DNA of 32,754 nt from Candidatus Bathyarchaeota archaeon (lineage in GTDB: Archaea; Thermoproteota; Bathyarchaeia; Bathyarchaeales; SOJC01). The notes beneath the pieces are model-generated. The model saw nothing but the letters and a program-made list of their open reading frames with translations. It was not told the origin of the DNA and did not search any database. The stretch spans positions 1 to 32,754 of the forward strand of contig SOJC01000040.1 of the NCBI GenBank assembly GCA_004376645.1, given 5' to 3'. This document shows, piece by piece, positions 22,567 to 29,774 of the stretch; the stretch's first letter is position 1, and each line of letters starts with the position of its first letter. Position numbers and translations under genes: made by a program.

Positions 22567-23784
22567 TCATGACCGTCGCAATTCATAACTATCGGTTTCA
22601 TGAATGTAATGTAGCTTTCCAGTTTTCACTGATTCTGACAAACCAATTTCAACCTCGTCTTTGCTGAATCTTCTCAAGCTGCTGCATGTTGCAGAAATCA
22701 GCCAGTTTCGAGGATATGTGAATCCCGGTTTTACGTTTGTCATAAGCTCTCTGGCACATTCACCCAGTCTCTCTGACGCGAAAATCTTCGATTCTCCTGT
22801 GACAATCTTCATATCCTTCGTAAGCGGTGAAGATGGGATGTGCAGGGTTCTTTGAATTTTCTTGGCGAGAGCCATTTTTGATTTGCGGTTGCCATGACAA
22901 GTAAAGACGACTTTTGGTCTAGCCTCTTCCACATACTCGAGTAAACGGTAGAAGTCTGAGTGGTCGCTTAAACAGAAGGCTTTTCTCCTTCCTGAAAATC
23001 TGGAGCCCCAACCTGACACGAACGCTGCTTTGAACTCGGGTCTACCCCGTAAGTCAACGTTCTTTGGCAGTATAAGCGTGCATTCTTTTCCGTCAAGAAC
23101 CTCTTTGCCTTCTTTGCAGTTTTGGTCCAAGTACTCTAGCTTATGCCCAAATTCTCCATAGATGTTATTGTAGTTAGAAACTTTAGGATGAGTTATTACA
23201 GGAATATTAGTCAGTCTGTTTAGTAGTGCGATGAGTTCTTGAGCGTTCCCTAAGGCATCAGTTTGAAAAGCCGGTATCTTACCAGTCTTAATCGTATAGT
23301 TTGTCCATTTTGCGATTCTTTCATACATATACTCTTTAGAAGGAAAATAACAGGGAGTTCCATAAGTTGATTCGATGATCAGGATGTCACATGGTACAAC
23401 TTCTGCTCTCTTTATCAACAATGTGTCCCTGAAGTTGATGTCACCAGTATAGACAACATTTCCCAAAGGAGAAATTATCTCATATTGGGTTGAGCCTAAA
23501 ATGTGTCCGGCATTGTGGGCTTCAACCTCAACATCACCGAACACAATTTTCTCGCCATATTCAACGAAGTGATGATTCTTAGCTTTTCCACAGGAAACCT
23601 GGGCCAAGGCGAAGGTGGCTTGTGTGGAATACGCTTCGTCGACCAACTTCAACTTGCCACAGTGATCACCATGGGCGTGAGATATGAAAACAGGACTGTC
23701 TGATCTTCTTACTGCATCCAGAACAACTTGGGTGTCCTTAAACAGAACTTCGATTCCATTGGTCCGTCTGATGGAAAAAGCCAT
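22567..23784 (-). CDS. Metallo-beta-lactamase nuclease-like protein with C-terminal extra domain
   Basis: The 405-aa protein has an MBL core: VFISHAHGDHCGKL (32-45, zinc motif HAHGDH 36-41), AHNAGHILGSTQYE (89-102, His94), VYTGDINFRDTLL (111-123, Asp115), DILIIESTYGTP (133-144), FVSGWGSRFSGRRKAF (255-270), CLSDHSDFYRLLEYV (271-285) and VVFTCHGNRKSKMALAKKI (292-310, His297). The 'SDHSDF...' and '.cHG' pair are as in SNM1/Artemis-like and DNA-ligase-associated exonucleases, so a DNA or RNA nuclease is the best guess. Residues about 335-405 form a separate small alpha/beta domain, perhaps winged-helix. ATG 23784; a TATA-like ACTTAAAG (23827-23834, minus) lies about 43 nt upstream. The gene is convergent with the PIP-box DUF72 gene, 63 bp apart. 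Confidence 0.82.
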   Translation of the reverse strand: MAFSIRRTNGIEVLFKDTQVVLDAVRRSDSPVFISHAHGDHCGKLKLVDEAYSTQATFALAQVSCGKAKNHHFVEYGEKIVFGDVEVEAHNAGHILGSTQYEIISPLGNVVYTGDINFRDTLLIKRAEVVPCDILIIESTYGTPCYFPSKEYMYERIAKWTNYTIKTGKIPAFQTDALGNAQELIALLNRLTNIPVITHPKVSNYNNIYGEFGHKLEYLDQNCKEGKEVLDGKECTLILPKNVDLRGRPEFKAAFVSGWGSRFSGRRKAFCLSDHSDFYRLLEYVEEARPKVVFTCHGNRKSKMALAKKIQRTLHIPSSPLTKDMKIVTGESKIFASERLGECARELMTNVKPGFTYPRNWLISATCSSLRRFSKDEVEIGLSESVKTGKLHYIHETDSYELRRS

Positions 23785-23826
23785 AGCACCTTTTTAGGGT
23801 AGGCATCATATTAGTTTTTTAGTCAG

Positions 23827-23834
23827 CTTTAAGT
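23827..23834 (-). promoter_or_regulatory. Candidate TATA box for the MBL nuclease-like gene
   Basis: CTTTAAGT on the plus strand reads ACTTAAAG on the minus strand and predicts a start near 23805, about 20 nt before the ATG. AAAAAGGTG just before the ATG is the likely ribosome-binding site. Confidence 0.4.
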
Positions 23835-23935
23835 AAATCTACTTGCCGGAGTCTTCTGTTTATGCATACTGGCCCAACTCGATCAGACACTTAGCAAAGA
23901 GAAGACTTAACTATTAATTTTACGAATGAACAGCC

Positions 23936-24988
23936 GTGAAATATTTGTCTAGTGAAATTCATCTTCTTGCCGCCCTTTCCAATGCCTTTGGGCCACCTGG
24001 AAACGAAAAGGAAGTGGGTAACATTCTGAAGCAAGAACTGGAAGAATACGCAGACGATGTGAAGATCGATAAGCTCGGAAATGTTCTCTTCTATCATCAT
24101 GGGAAGGAAGGTCTTCCAAAAGTGATGATATCAGCACATATGGATGAAGTAGCGTTTATGGTTACTTACATAGAGGACAACGGTTTTCTTCGATTTCATA
24201 TTCTAGGTGGAATACCCAGCACAACCCTTCCTGGACAGAGGATACTTCTCCGAGGCAACAAAGGTGACATCAAAGGAATCATCGGAACTAAACCACCTCA
24301 CCTCATGAGAGAAGAGGAGAAAAAACAGGCGTTTCCTCAGGAAGATCTCTTCATTGACGTAGGGGCTGAAACCCTCAAACAAGCAGAAGAAAAGGGTTTA
24401 GAGATTGGAAGCACAGGGGTCTTCAATGTTAGATTCGAAGAGCTTGGAGATGGCTATATATGTGGTAAAGCCTTTGACGACAGAGCGGGATGCACAGTCT
24501 TGGTAGAAGTCTTTAAAGCATTAAAGGAATCGTCCTGCAACCTTGTTGCTGTGGGAACAGTTCAAGAAGAAGTTGGGCTAAGGGGAGCCCGTACAGCTGC
24601 TTGGCAGATAAACCCTGACTACGGTCTCGCTCTTGAAGGAACCTTTGCAGCAGACGTTCCAGGCTCAAGACCAGATAGAGTATCTTCAAAGCTGAAGAGT
24701 GGCCCAGTAGTGACAATAGTTGATAGAGCCACAATTACCCATCCAAAGGTCTTACAAACCTTGGTTTCTCTTGGGAGGGAGAAATCGATACCATTCCAAT
24801 TTAAGAGAGTTCCAACGGGTGGAACTGACGCGGGAGCAATCCATCTTACAAAAGCTGGTGTTCCAAGCGGGACACTGGCAGTACCATGCAGATATATCCA
24901 TGGCCCTGCATCCATTGCCCATATGGATGATTTGAGAAACACAATACAGTTGGCTAAAGAATTCGTGAAGAAGATTTCAATCGAGTAG
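23936..24988 (+). CDS. M42-family metallo-aminopeptidase
   Basis: The 350-aa enzyme is a dinuclear metal aminopeptidase of the TET/endoglucanase-like M42 family, which trims peptides in the cytoplasm as large tetrahedral assemblies. Metal and catalytic residues are visible: His68 and Asp70 in MISAHMDEVAF (64-74), Asp181-Asp182 in GKAFDDRAGC (177-186), the catalytic Glu211 and ligand Glu212 in TVQEEVGLRGA (208-218), Glu234 in ALEGTFAADVPG (232-243), and His322 in PCRYIHGPASIAHM (317-330). GGTDAGAIHL (295-304) is the typical core loop. The start is GTG 23936; CTTAACTA at 23906-23913 would place the transcription start near 23933, hence a leaderless mRNA is likely. It is convergent with the next gene (20-bp gap). 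Length is normal. Confidence 0.92.
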   Translation: MKYLSSEIHLLAALSNAFGPPGNEKEVGNILKQELEEYADDVKIDKLGNVLFYHHGKEGLPKVMISAHMDEVAFMVTYIEDNGFLRFHILGGIPSTTLPGQRILLRGNKGDIKGIIGTKPPHLMREEEKKQAFPQEDLFIDVGAETLKQAEEKGLEIGSTGVFNVRFEELGDGYICGKAFDDRAGCTVLVEVFKALKESSCNLVAVGTVQEEVGLRGARTAAWQINPDYGLALEGTFAADVPGSRPDRVSSKLKSGPVVTIVDRATITHPKVLQTLVSLGREKSIPFQFKRVPTGGTDAGAIHLTKAGVPSGTLAVPCRYIHGPASIAHMDDLRNTIQLAKEFVKKISIE

Positions 24989-25008
24989 ATACTGCAGCTT
25001 CACAGTTA

Positions 25009-25989
25009 TTAAAGCGGGAGCCACCTGCCAACTCCTTTCTCCTTGGCTTTCCTATAGACGTATGTTGCAGTGGCCATGTCCTCAATGGCCAATCCTAAGT
25101 TCATCGACATTATTCGTTCATTGCAATCTTCTCGACCAGGCTTTTGTCCCCCTACAACCTCGCCTAGATCGGCATATACCTCAGGGATGTCCAAAAAGTA
25201 ACCCTGTTCTTTGTAGTACTTCAGTTGGGTTTTATCATCAGTGTAGAACTTGTCCATGGAGCGCATAGCTTCAGGCTTCCAGTAAGAGTCAAAATCCAAG
25301 GGACATGCAAAGCTACCATTTGGAAACCATGAATCTTCGATGATTGGCTTTGGATCCTTCAAGATTGGCCCCGCGGTAACAACCACGTCGCATTCTTCAA
25401 CAGCTTTTCTAGGCGAACTAACAGCTAAGACTTCCAATCCGTGTTTGGCAGTCATATCTCTAACATACGTACGTAGGTTTCTCTCGTTAATATCATAAGC
25501 TTGCACCCTTTCAAGACTATTGCAGACAACCGTCAGGGCTTCGAGATTGCTCCTTCCTTGGACCCCGCACCCTAATATGCCTACAACCTTTGAATCTTCC
25601 TTGGCCAAATGCTTAGCGGCAACTGCAGTTGCGGCACCAGTCCTCTTTGCAGTTACCCACGAACAATCCATAATGCAGATCGGCAAGCCAGTTTCCAAGT
25701 TATTCAGGACCAGTACACCTGTTATATATGGCAATTTTCGTCGTTCATTCTCTGGAAATCCTGACACCCACTTCACACCAGCAGAATACATCTTCGGTAT
25801 GTAGGCTGGCATAGCATGGATGAATGCGTCTTTCTGTGGATGAATGCCTGGTTTTGGAGGTGCTTCTGTCCTGCCGAGGGCCTTTTCGAGAAAAGCTTCC
25901 TTCACAATGCTAATAATCTCGTTCATGGGAATGCCTAGTTTCTCCACATCAGAGCGGGAAAGGTACAATATTTCGCCCAGTTGACTCAT
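25009..25989 (-). CDS. Ornithine cyclodeaminase/mu-crystallin family dehydrogenase
   Basis: From ATG 25989 the protein is 326 aa, standard for the OCD/mu-crystallin family of NAD(P)-dependent enzymes (ornithine cyclodeaminase, alanine dehydrogenase, ketimine reductase). Seen: ILYLSRSDVEKLGIPMNEII at the start, AGVKWVSGFPENERRKLP (about 70-87, substrate Lys), MDCSWVTAKRTGAATAVAAK (107-126, the family 'T..RTgA.sa.aa..La'), and the Rossmann loop VVGILGCGVQGRSNLEAL (135-152). C-terminal DLGEVVGGQKPGREDCNE matches 'dlgeVl.G..pGR.~..e'. The substrate is not decidable by eye; some archaeal members are alanine dehydrogenases. TTG 26007 would give six more residues, but GAGAGAGGC stands at the right distance for ATG 25989. 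Confidence 0.88.
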   Translation of the reverse strand: MSQLGEILYLSRSDVEKLGIPMNEIISIVKEAFLEKALGRTEAPPKPGIHPQKDAFIHAMPAYIPKMYSAGVKWVSGFPENERRKLPYITGVLVLNNLETGLPICIMDCSWVTAKRTGAATAVAAKHLAKEDSKVVGILGCGVQGRSNLEALTVVCNSLERVQAYDINERNLRTYVRDMTAKHGLEVLAVSSPRKAVEECDVVVTAGPILKDPKPIIEDSWFPNGSFACPLDFDSYWKPEAMRSMDKFYTDDKTQLKYYKEQGYFLDIPEVYADLGEVVGGQKPGREDCNERIMSMNLGLAIEDMATATYVYRKAKEKGVGRWLPL

Positions 25990-26289
25990 AGTAGATGCCT
26001 CTCTCAATATCTTCGGAACCCTGCAAATAACAGCATTGTAGATACTATGATAGTTGTATTCAAAAGTTGGTCTTCATTGGCTTGCGCCTCTGACATCTTT
26101 TGGGAGGGGTAGTGAAAACGAAGATCGTCAATCAACGTATAAAGGCTTTGTGAAATATTTTTCCAGAAGATAAATCTGTTATCTCGCTGGGTATGTCGTA
26201 TCTCTGCTATATTTCAGCTTCTGTAATATGTTGTGAGAGGGAAATCTGTTTAAAAATTGAGACGTGTATCGTTTATTTAGTGTCAAGAT
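25990..26289. other. 300-bp intergenic region, one candidate promoter
   Basis: I find no RNA gene or repeat. TTTAAAAA at 26249-26256 is a good TATA box for the 38-aa frame at 26290 (predicted start near 26279). The left part is the promoter side of the OCD-family gene on the minus strand; no clear TATA box stands out there. Confidence 0.45.
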
Positions 26290-26406
26290 ATGAGTAGCAA
26301 TAGGCTGAAATCCAAAGACTTTATTATTTTAGCAAGGGCCTTCTGGAAGAATCACCTCAAAGTGAAGTACCAGAATCCTGACGCTTGGATACGCTACCTA
26401 AGATAA
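26290..26406 (+). CDS. Possible 38-aa basic small protein
   Basis: ATG 26290 to TAA 26404 encodes MSSNRLKSKDFIILARAFWK followed by NHLKVKYQNPDAWIRYLR. The sequence is basic and reads as a single amphipathic helix with aromatic residues, then a short tail. A strong TATA-like element (TTTAAAAA, 26249-26256) predicts a transcript starting about 11 nt before the ATG, with no ribosome-binding site. No family is recognised. It could be a real micro-protein or chance; the clean promoter and sensible composition favour the former. It is convergent with the 98-aa zinc-binding protein gene (11-bp gap). Confidence 0.45.
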   Translation: MSSNRLKSKDFIILARAFWKNHLKVKYQNPDAWIRYLR

Positions 26407-26417
26407 AGGTGACCTAT

Positions 26418-26714
26418 TTACTTATCACTTGCTTCTATTCTTACGCAGCCAGTTATCTCTAATTGTCCGTCGATCGTCTCAGAGAACTGTTTCTCCTCCG
26501 TAACTCCACATCGCAAACAACTTCTTTTGGAAAAGACATATTTTTTCTTGTTGACTTTGGTTCCTGGTAGAAATCCTGGCTCTCTCCAAACAACCATGAC
26601 CCGTTCTCCATAGTTTTTCCACTTGTGGACTCCAAGTCTACACAATAATGCGGGCAACAATCTAACCCTCAGACTATTGAAATTAACGATGAATAAAACT
26701 TTTTTCCTATACAT
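26418..26714 (-). CDS. Small zinc-binding protein with split C/H...CxxC site
   Basis: The 98-aa protein carries LLCRLGVHKWKNYG (23-36) and KRSCLRCGVTEEKQ (63-76). The spacing Cys25-x4-His30-x-Trp and Cys66-x2-Cys69 is a recurrent prokaryotic pattern ('C.lGlHkW......r.C.rCG') of small zinc proteins; the four residues would bind one zinc. Nothing indicates the partner. The middle (MVVWREPGFLP, 40-50) and the positive KVNKKKYVFSKR suggest a beta-rich, basic surface, perhaps nucleic-acid binding (inference). ATG 26714 is used; the N-terminal about 20 residues are hydrophobic/basic and less conserved-looking, so a later start is possible. It is divergent from the metallophosphoesterase gene, 103 bp apart. 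Confidence 0.68.
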   Translation of the reverse strand: MYRKKVLFIVNFNSLRVRLLPALLCRLGVHKWKNYGERVMVVWREPGFLPGTKVNKKKYVFSKRSCLRCGVTEEKQFSETIDGQLEITGCVRIEASDK

Positions 26715-26817
26715 TTTCCGCAGAGATAAGTACTCAGCGCTACAGCGTCTGACTTACGTATGTACGAAAAGCATCTATAGAAGTTATCGCGGAATAGCCA
26801 GAGAAGGAAATGAGGAT

Positions 26818-27570
26818 ATGTTGCTTGTTCAAATCTCTGACATCCATTATGGTTCAATGTTTCGACCAAAAACGTTCCATACCGCTATCAATGAAATTAA
26901 CTCCATGACTCCAGATGCCGTTATAGTCACTGGAGATCTGACCGAGGAAGGACTAATGGTTGAATTTCAGAAGGTGGCGAAGGAACTGAAAAAGTTGACG
27001 GCTGAAAGAATCATATTTGTAAGTGGAAATCACGACTATCGCTCAACAGGCTATCTTATCTTCCGAGAGTTGTTCCCGTTTTCACGAGTAACAGAGATCG
27101 GAAACGTTGTTATCTTCGTCGTTAGTTCAGCAAGACCTGATAGAGATGATGGAGAAGTTGGTCATAGGCAGAACCTCTGGCTGGAAAATGTCTTGGCGAA
27201 ACACTCAGGTAAAACAAAAATCGTCGCAATCCACCATCACGTAGTTCCAGTTCCAGATACGGGAGCGGATCCGATTACCATAGTCGACGCAGGAGACATC
27301 TTGAGAACCCTAACCAGATCAGAGGTAAATCTCGTCTTATGTGGTCACAGGCATAGACCTTGGAGATGGCAGATAGAAGATATGAAAGTGATCCATGCTG
27401 GAAGTGTCTCTAGCGAAAAGCTCCGAGGTTTCTTTTTCAACTCCTATAACCTCATCACGATAGAAAAAGGTAGAATCGAAGAGAAGCTGAAGATAGTAGA
27501 CGGTGACATTATCGATTTTGATGACATAGTCAAAATGAAGGAGGTCTTGTGGGAATCCGATATTGAATGA
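26818..27570 (+). CDS. Calcineurin-like metallophosphoesterase
   Basis: From ATG 26818 the protein is 250 aa and begins directly with the first motif, LLVQISDIHYGSMF (Asp8, His10). The other family blocks follow in order: AVIVTGDLTEEG (34-45, Asp40), IIFVSGNHDYRS (65-76, Asn71-His72), VAIHHHVVP (136-144) and LVLCGHRHRPW (172-182, His177, His179). It should hydrolyse phosphomonoesters or diesters (cAMP-phosphodiesterase/MJ0936-like class III); the substrate is open. The frame is open back to 26623, but that part has no family similarity and contains the divergent promoter region, so the ATG next to the motif is taken; AAGGAAATGAGG precedes it. No partner gene is evident. Confidence 0.9.
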   Translation: MLLVQISDIHYGSMFRPKTFHTAINEINSMTPDAVIVTGDLTEEGLMVEFQKVAKELKKLTAERIIFVSGNHDYRSTGYLIFRELFPFSRVTEIGNVVIFVVSSARPDRDDGEVGHRQNLWLENVLAKHSGKTKIVAIHHHVVPVPDTGADPITIVDAGDILRTLTRSEVNLVLCGHRHRPWRWQIEDMKVIHAGSVSSEKLRGFFFNSYNLITIEKGRIEEKLKIVDGDIIDFDDIVKMKEVLWESDIE

Positions 27571-27591
27571 CATCATCTGTTAAAGATAAGG

Positions 27592-27882
27592 CTAGCCTCC
27601 ATGGGAGACTGGCAGTAAAACTAGCTTGTCACCATCTTTAACTCCGGTTTCAAGTCCATTTAGGGCACTTATCTCCTTCTTATTCAGCATAATGAGAACA
27701 TTTGGTCGTGGGTCATTTAGTTCGGGATCAATCAAAGCCTGTTTAAACTCTTGTGAGAACCGGTTGACCAGTTCTGAGATTACATCTCCGACAACTATTG
27801 GGCTTTGAAGTTCAAGAGAAACAGTACTTCTCTCGGCAAGTCCAGCCAAGACTCCCAAGAATTCTATTCTTATTTTAGCCAT
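27592..27882 (-). CDS. MoaD/ThiS-family ubiquitin-like sulfur carrier
   Basis: From ATG 27882 the protein is 96 aa: AKIRIEFLGVLAGLAERSTV at the start, IVVGDVISELVNRF (29-42) as the beta-grasp helix, VLIMLNKKEISALNGLET (62-79), and KDGDKLVLLPVSHGG at the end. The strand-helix-strand pattern, 'dGDklvllPpv.GG' and the exposed Gly-Gly terminus are hallmarks. After adenylation by an E1-like enzyme the tail carries sulfur for molybdopterin, thiamine or tRNA thiolation; archaeal members (SAMPs) can also tag proteins. Which of these applies cannot be told here. ATG 27885 and 27891 are equally good starts (1-3 more residues). It lies 45 bp after the HEPN-like gene on the same strand. Confidence 0.88.
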   Translation of the reverse strand: MAKIRIEFLGVLAGLAERSTVSLELQSPIVVGDVISELVNRFSQEFKQALIDPELNDPRPNVLIMLNKKEISALNGLETGVKDGDKLVLLPVSHGG

Positions 27883-27936
27883 CATCTTCATTACATCAGA
27901 CTATGTAAGCCCCAGCTTGGGAACGCTTGAAAGACC

Positions 27937-28314
27937 CTATGATTTCTCGCCTACAAAGAGTTCCACAATATCAGATGCGATTTCCATTACATTGTTCGCT
28001 TGATCTATAGTTTTAGGAAGTTCTAAGTCTAGTGTTTGAGAGAGTTTCTGTATGGTCTTCTCAATTTCAATCAAGCATTTCAATGTCGGTTCATTTGCTA
28101 GTTGTGGTTGAGTTGAGAGCGATTGATAGACAATAGATTCTATGAACGCTGGGTCTCCGAGACTATAGTAGATCGCTGCTTGAGCCTTTCTCATAGCTTC
28201 AAGTACCAAACTGTGTGCAATTGATGGTGTCTTCCTAGCAGCTATGAGTTCTGCTTTCGCTTCTCTAAGGTAGCGAAGTGCCCATCCTTTTCTGTAATTG
28301 CCAATCGTTGTCAT
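27937..28314 (-). CDS. Helical protein, possibly HEPN-like (125 aa)
   Basis: I do not recognise a named family with certainty. The protein is all alpha: GWALRYLREAKAELIAARKT (10-29), SIAHSLVLEAMRKAQAAIYY (31-50, then SLGDP), SIVYQSLSTQ (60-69), and two more helices ending in EIASDIVELFVGE (111-123). The start 'A..yLreA..eL..A......a...~~eA..ka~~Aiyy~LGdp' is like HEPN-fold or DUF357-type helical bundles, which are nucleic-acid associated or toxin-like. There is an R-x6-H (Arg27...His34), but its place in the fold is not that of the HEPN catalytic motif, so I claim no RNase activity. It starts 7 bp after the eS17 stop, so it is co-transcribed with a ribosomal protein gene. Confidence 0.7.
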   Translation of the reverse strand: MTTIGNYRKGWALRYLREAKAELIAARKTPSIAHSLVLEAMRKAQAAIYYSLGDPAFIESIVYQSLSTQPQLANEPTLKCLIEIEKTIQKLSQTLDLELPKTIDQANNVMEIASDIVELFVGEKS

Positions 28315-28321
28315 CGTATTC

Positions 28322-28570
28322 TCAACTCTGCTCCTTTACCTCTCCCTCTTCAGATTCTTCCTCCTCTTCTTCTGAGGAAGAAGTTGAAAGCAACGATGTG
28401 ATGTAACCGGCAATTCTGTTCCTAAGCTTCACAGAAGAAGTGTGCGTTAGCGCGTTCACCATCTCCTTGTTATTCTGAAAGTCATTGTTGAATTTTTCAG
28501 GATTAAGCTTTATCAGTTCACGAGCGACCTTCTTCACATTCTCCGGGCGAACCTTACCCAACTTTTTCAT
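28322..28570 (-). CDS. rps17e: 30S ribosomal protein eS17 with acidic tail
   Basis: The first 60 residues match archaeal/eukaryotic S17e: LGKVRPENVKKVARELIKLN (4-23), KFNNDFQNNKEMVNAL (26-41) and SSVKLRNRIAGYITSLL (45-61, family 'iPSKrLRNkIAGyvThLm'). It is a small-subunit head protein. After the globular part comes an unusual tail of about 20 residues, SSSEEEEEESEEGEVKEQS (64-82), rich in Glu/Ser. Archaeal eS17 usually ends near residue 65, so the tail is an extension. ATG 28570 follows GAGAGGATGA at good spacing. The gene is first in a probable unit with the helical 125-aa gene. A 20-codon frame that ends at the eS17 start (TGA overlapping) is a possible leader. Confidence 0.9.
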   Translation of the reverse strand: MKKLGKVRPENVKKVARELIKLNPEKFNNDFQNNKEMVNALTHTSSVKLRNRIAGYITSLLSTSSSEEEEEESEEGEVKEQS

Positions 28571-28836
28571 TCATCCTCTCTTTTTCAGATCTCTAGCCTT
28601 ACTCTTATTGGCTCTAAGTATTGAAGCTTCCATAAAAGCGATTTGGTATAGTGGACCCTTGCCTTAAGAGCAAACGCCTTAACGCCCAACAAACAGCTTG
28701 AGGCACAGTACATAATGTATTCGATGAGTTCAAGTTGAACGAGGCGACGTACCGGAAGATGCATGCAGTTTTCTACATAATACTTAAACAATCCCACGTT
28801 AGATTGGAATTAATAAGGTGCAAGGAGATTTATGAG

Positions 28837-29601
28837 TTGCTGGTGGATAGTCACGCCCATCTTCAATGGGCGAGTTTTAACAAAGATCTGGAAGATGTTC
28901 TTGACAGGGCTGCGAGAGAAGGTGTGGAAAACGTTGTGAATGTTGGATTTGATTTTGATGGCAGCAGAAAAGGCATCGAGCTTGCTGATAAATACAATGA
29001 GCTGTACGCAGCTGTCGGCTTTCATCCTCATGTGGCGAACCAATTAGATGATAATATACTTGATGAGCTGGAAAAGCTCTCTGAAAACCGAAAAGTTGTA
29101 GCTATCGGAGAGATCGGATTAGACTATTATAGGAAATTGTCTCCAATTGAAGTCCAATGGAGAACCTTCATTACTCAGTTATCATTAGCTGAGAAGTTGG
29201 ACTTACCTGTGATAGTCCACAACCGAGAAGCACACGCAGATGTTGTGAAAGCATTGTTAAAGTTCAAAGGAAAGATTAGAGGCGTAATGCACTGTTTCTC
29301 TGGAAGCAAAGACATGGCTAGACAATGCATTAAGATGGGCTTTTACATATCCTTCGCTGGGTCTGTCACTTATCCAAATTCTAGAGGACTGCGTGAAGTT
29401 GTCCAATGGATAGGTTTGAATAGGATTCTGTTAGAGACAGATTGTCCGTGGCTGGCTCCTCAAGATGTCAGAGGAAAACGGAATGAACCCGCATTCCTAG
29501 TCTTCACGGCTAGAAAGATTGCAGAGCTCAAGAAGATTTCATTAGAGGGGTTGGCCAGCGCAACTATGGCAAACACAAATGAACTCTTCAGAATGCACTA
29601 G
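28837..29601 (+). CDS. tatD: TatD-family metal-dependent deoxyribonuclease
   Basis: From TTG 28837 the protein is 254 aa and starts LLVDSHAHLQ, putting the first metal motif HxH (His6, His8) at once after the start, as in TatD proteins (usual length 250-265). Other blocks: VVAIGEIGLDYY (metal Glu), LPVIVHNREAH (metal His), GVMHCFSGS and LLETDCPWLAP (catalytic Asp). TatD is a 3'-5' exonuclease acting on DNA/RNA, linked to repair and nucleic-acid turnover. The frame is open from 28735, but the upstream part has no similarity. AAGGAG at 28822-28827 has the right distance to TTG 28837; TACTTAAAC near 28778-28787 is a TATA candidate. Confidence 0.9.
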   Translation: MLVDSHAHLQWASFNKDLEDVLDRAAREGVENVVNVGFDFDGSRKGIELADKYNELYAAVGFHPHVANQLDDNILDELEKLSENRKVVAIGEIGLDYYRKLSPIEVQWRTFITQLSLAEKLDLPVIVHNREAHADVVKALLKFKGKIRGVMHCFSGSKDMARQCIKMGFYISFAGSVTYPNSRGLREVVQWIGLNRILLETDCPWLAPQDVRGKRNEPAFLVFTARKIAELKKISLEGLASATMANTNELFRMH

Positions 29602-29740
29602 TTCCCTCATTATGTGTCAATCATGATGATTATCCTTCCCAACCTGCCACGGACGAAGGCTCAGGAGATTTTTGAAGCACGTCACAACTCGGAAGGGTCT
29701 AGCCTAGATTTGGACTTAAGAAGAAAACCTTAAGTACTGG

Positions 29741-29748
29741 CTTAAATA
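29741..29748 (+). promoter_or_regulatory. TATA box of the histone gene
   Basis: CTTAAATA lies about 30 nt before the ATG at 29775, predicting a very short leader. A second possible element, CCTTAAGT (29729-29736), would give a leader of about 20 nt including the GGAG ribosome-binding site at 29763-29766. Confidence 0.45.
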
Positions 29749-29774
29749 AGAAAAGAAGCCACGGAGATGGTTGA

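Noticed and set aside
22560-22572. GGTC...GACC hairpin at the end of the MBL gene as a terminator
   Set aside because: The stem is only 4 bp, lies inside the coding end, and no T-run follows on either strand.
26623-26817. N-terminal extension of the metallophosphoesterase
   Set aside because: The family motif begins at ATG 26818, and the upstream stretch overlaps the divergent zinc-protein gene.
28571-28633. A 20-codon basic frame (MEASILRANKSKARDLKKRG) whose stop overlaps the region just before eS17
   Set aside because: Possible leader peptide, but it is short, has no ribosome-binding site, and nothing else supports it.
28585-28797. A 70-aa minus-strand frame upstream of eS17
   Set aside because: No ribosome-binding site, composition not protein-like, and it crosses the promoter regions of both eS17 and tatD.
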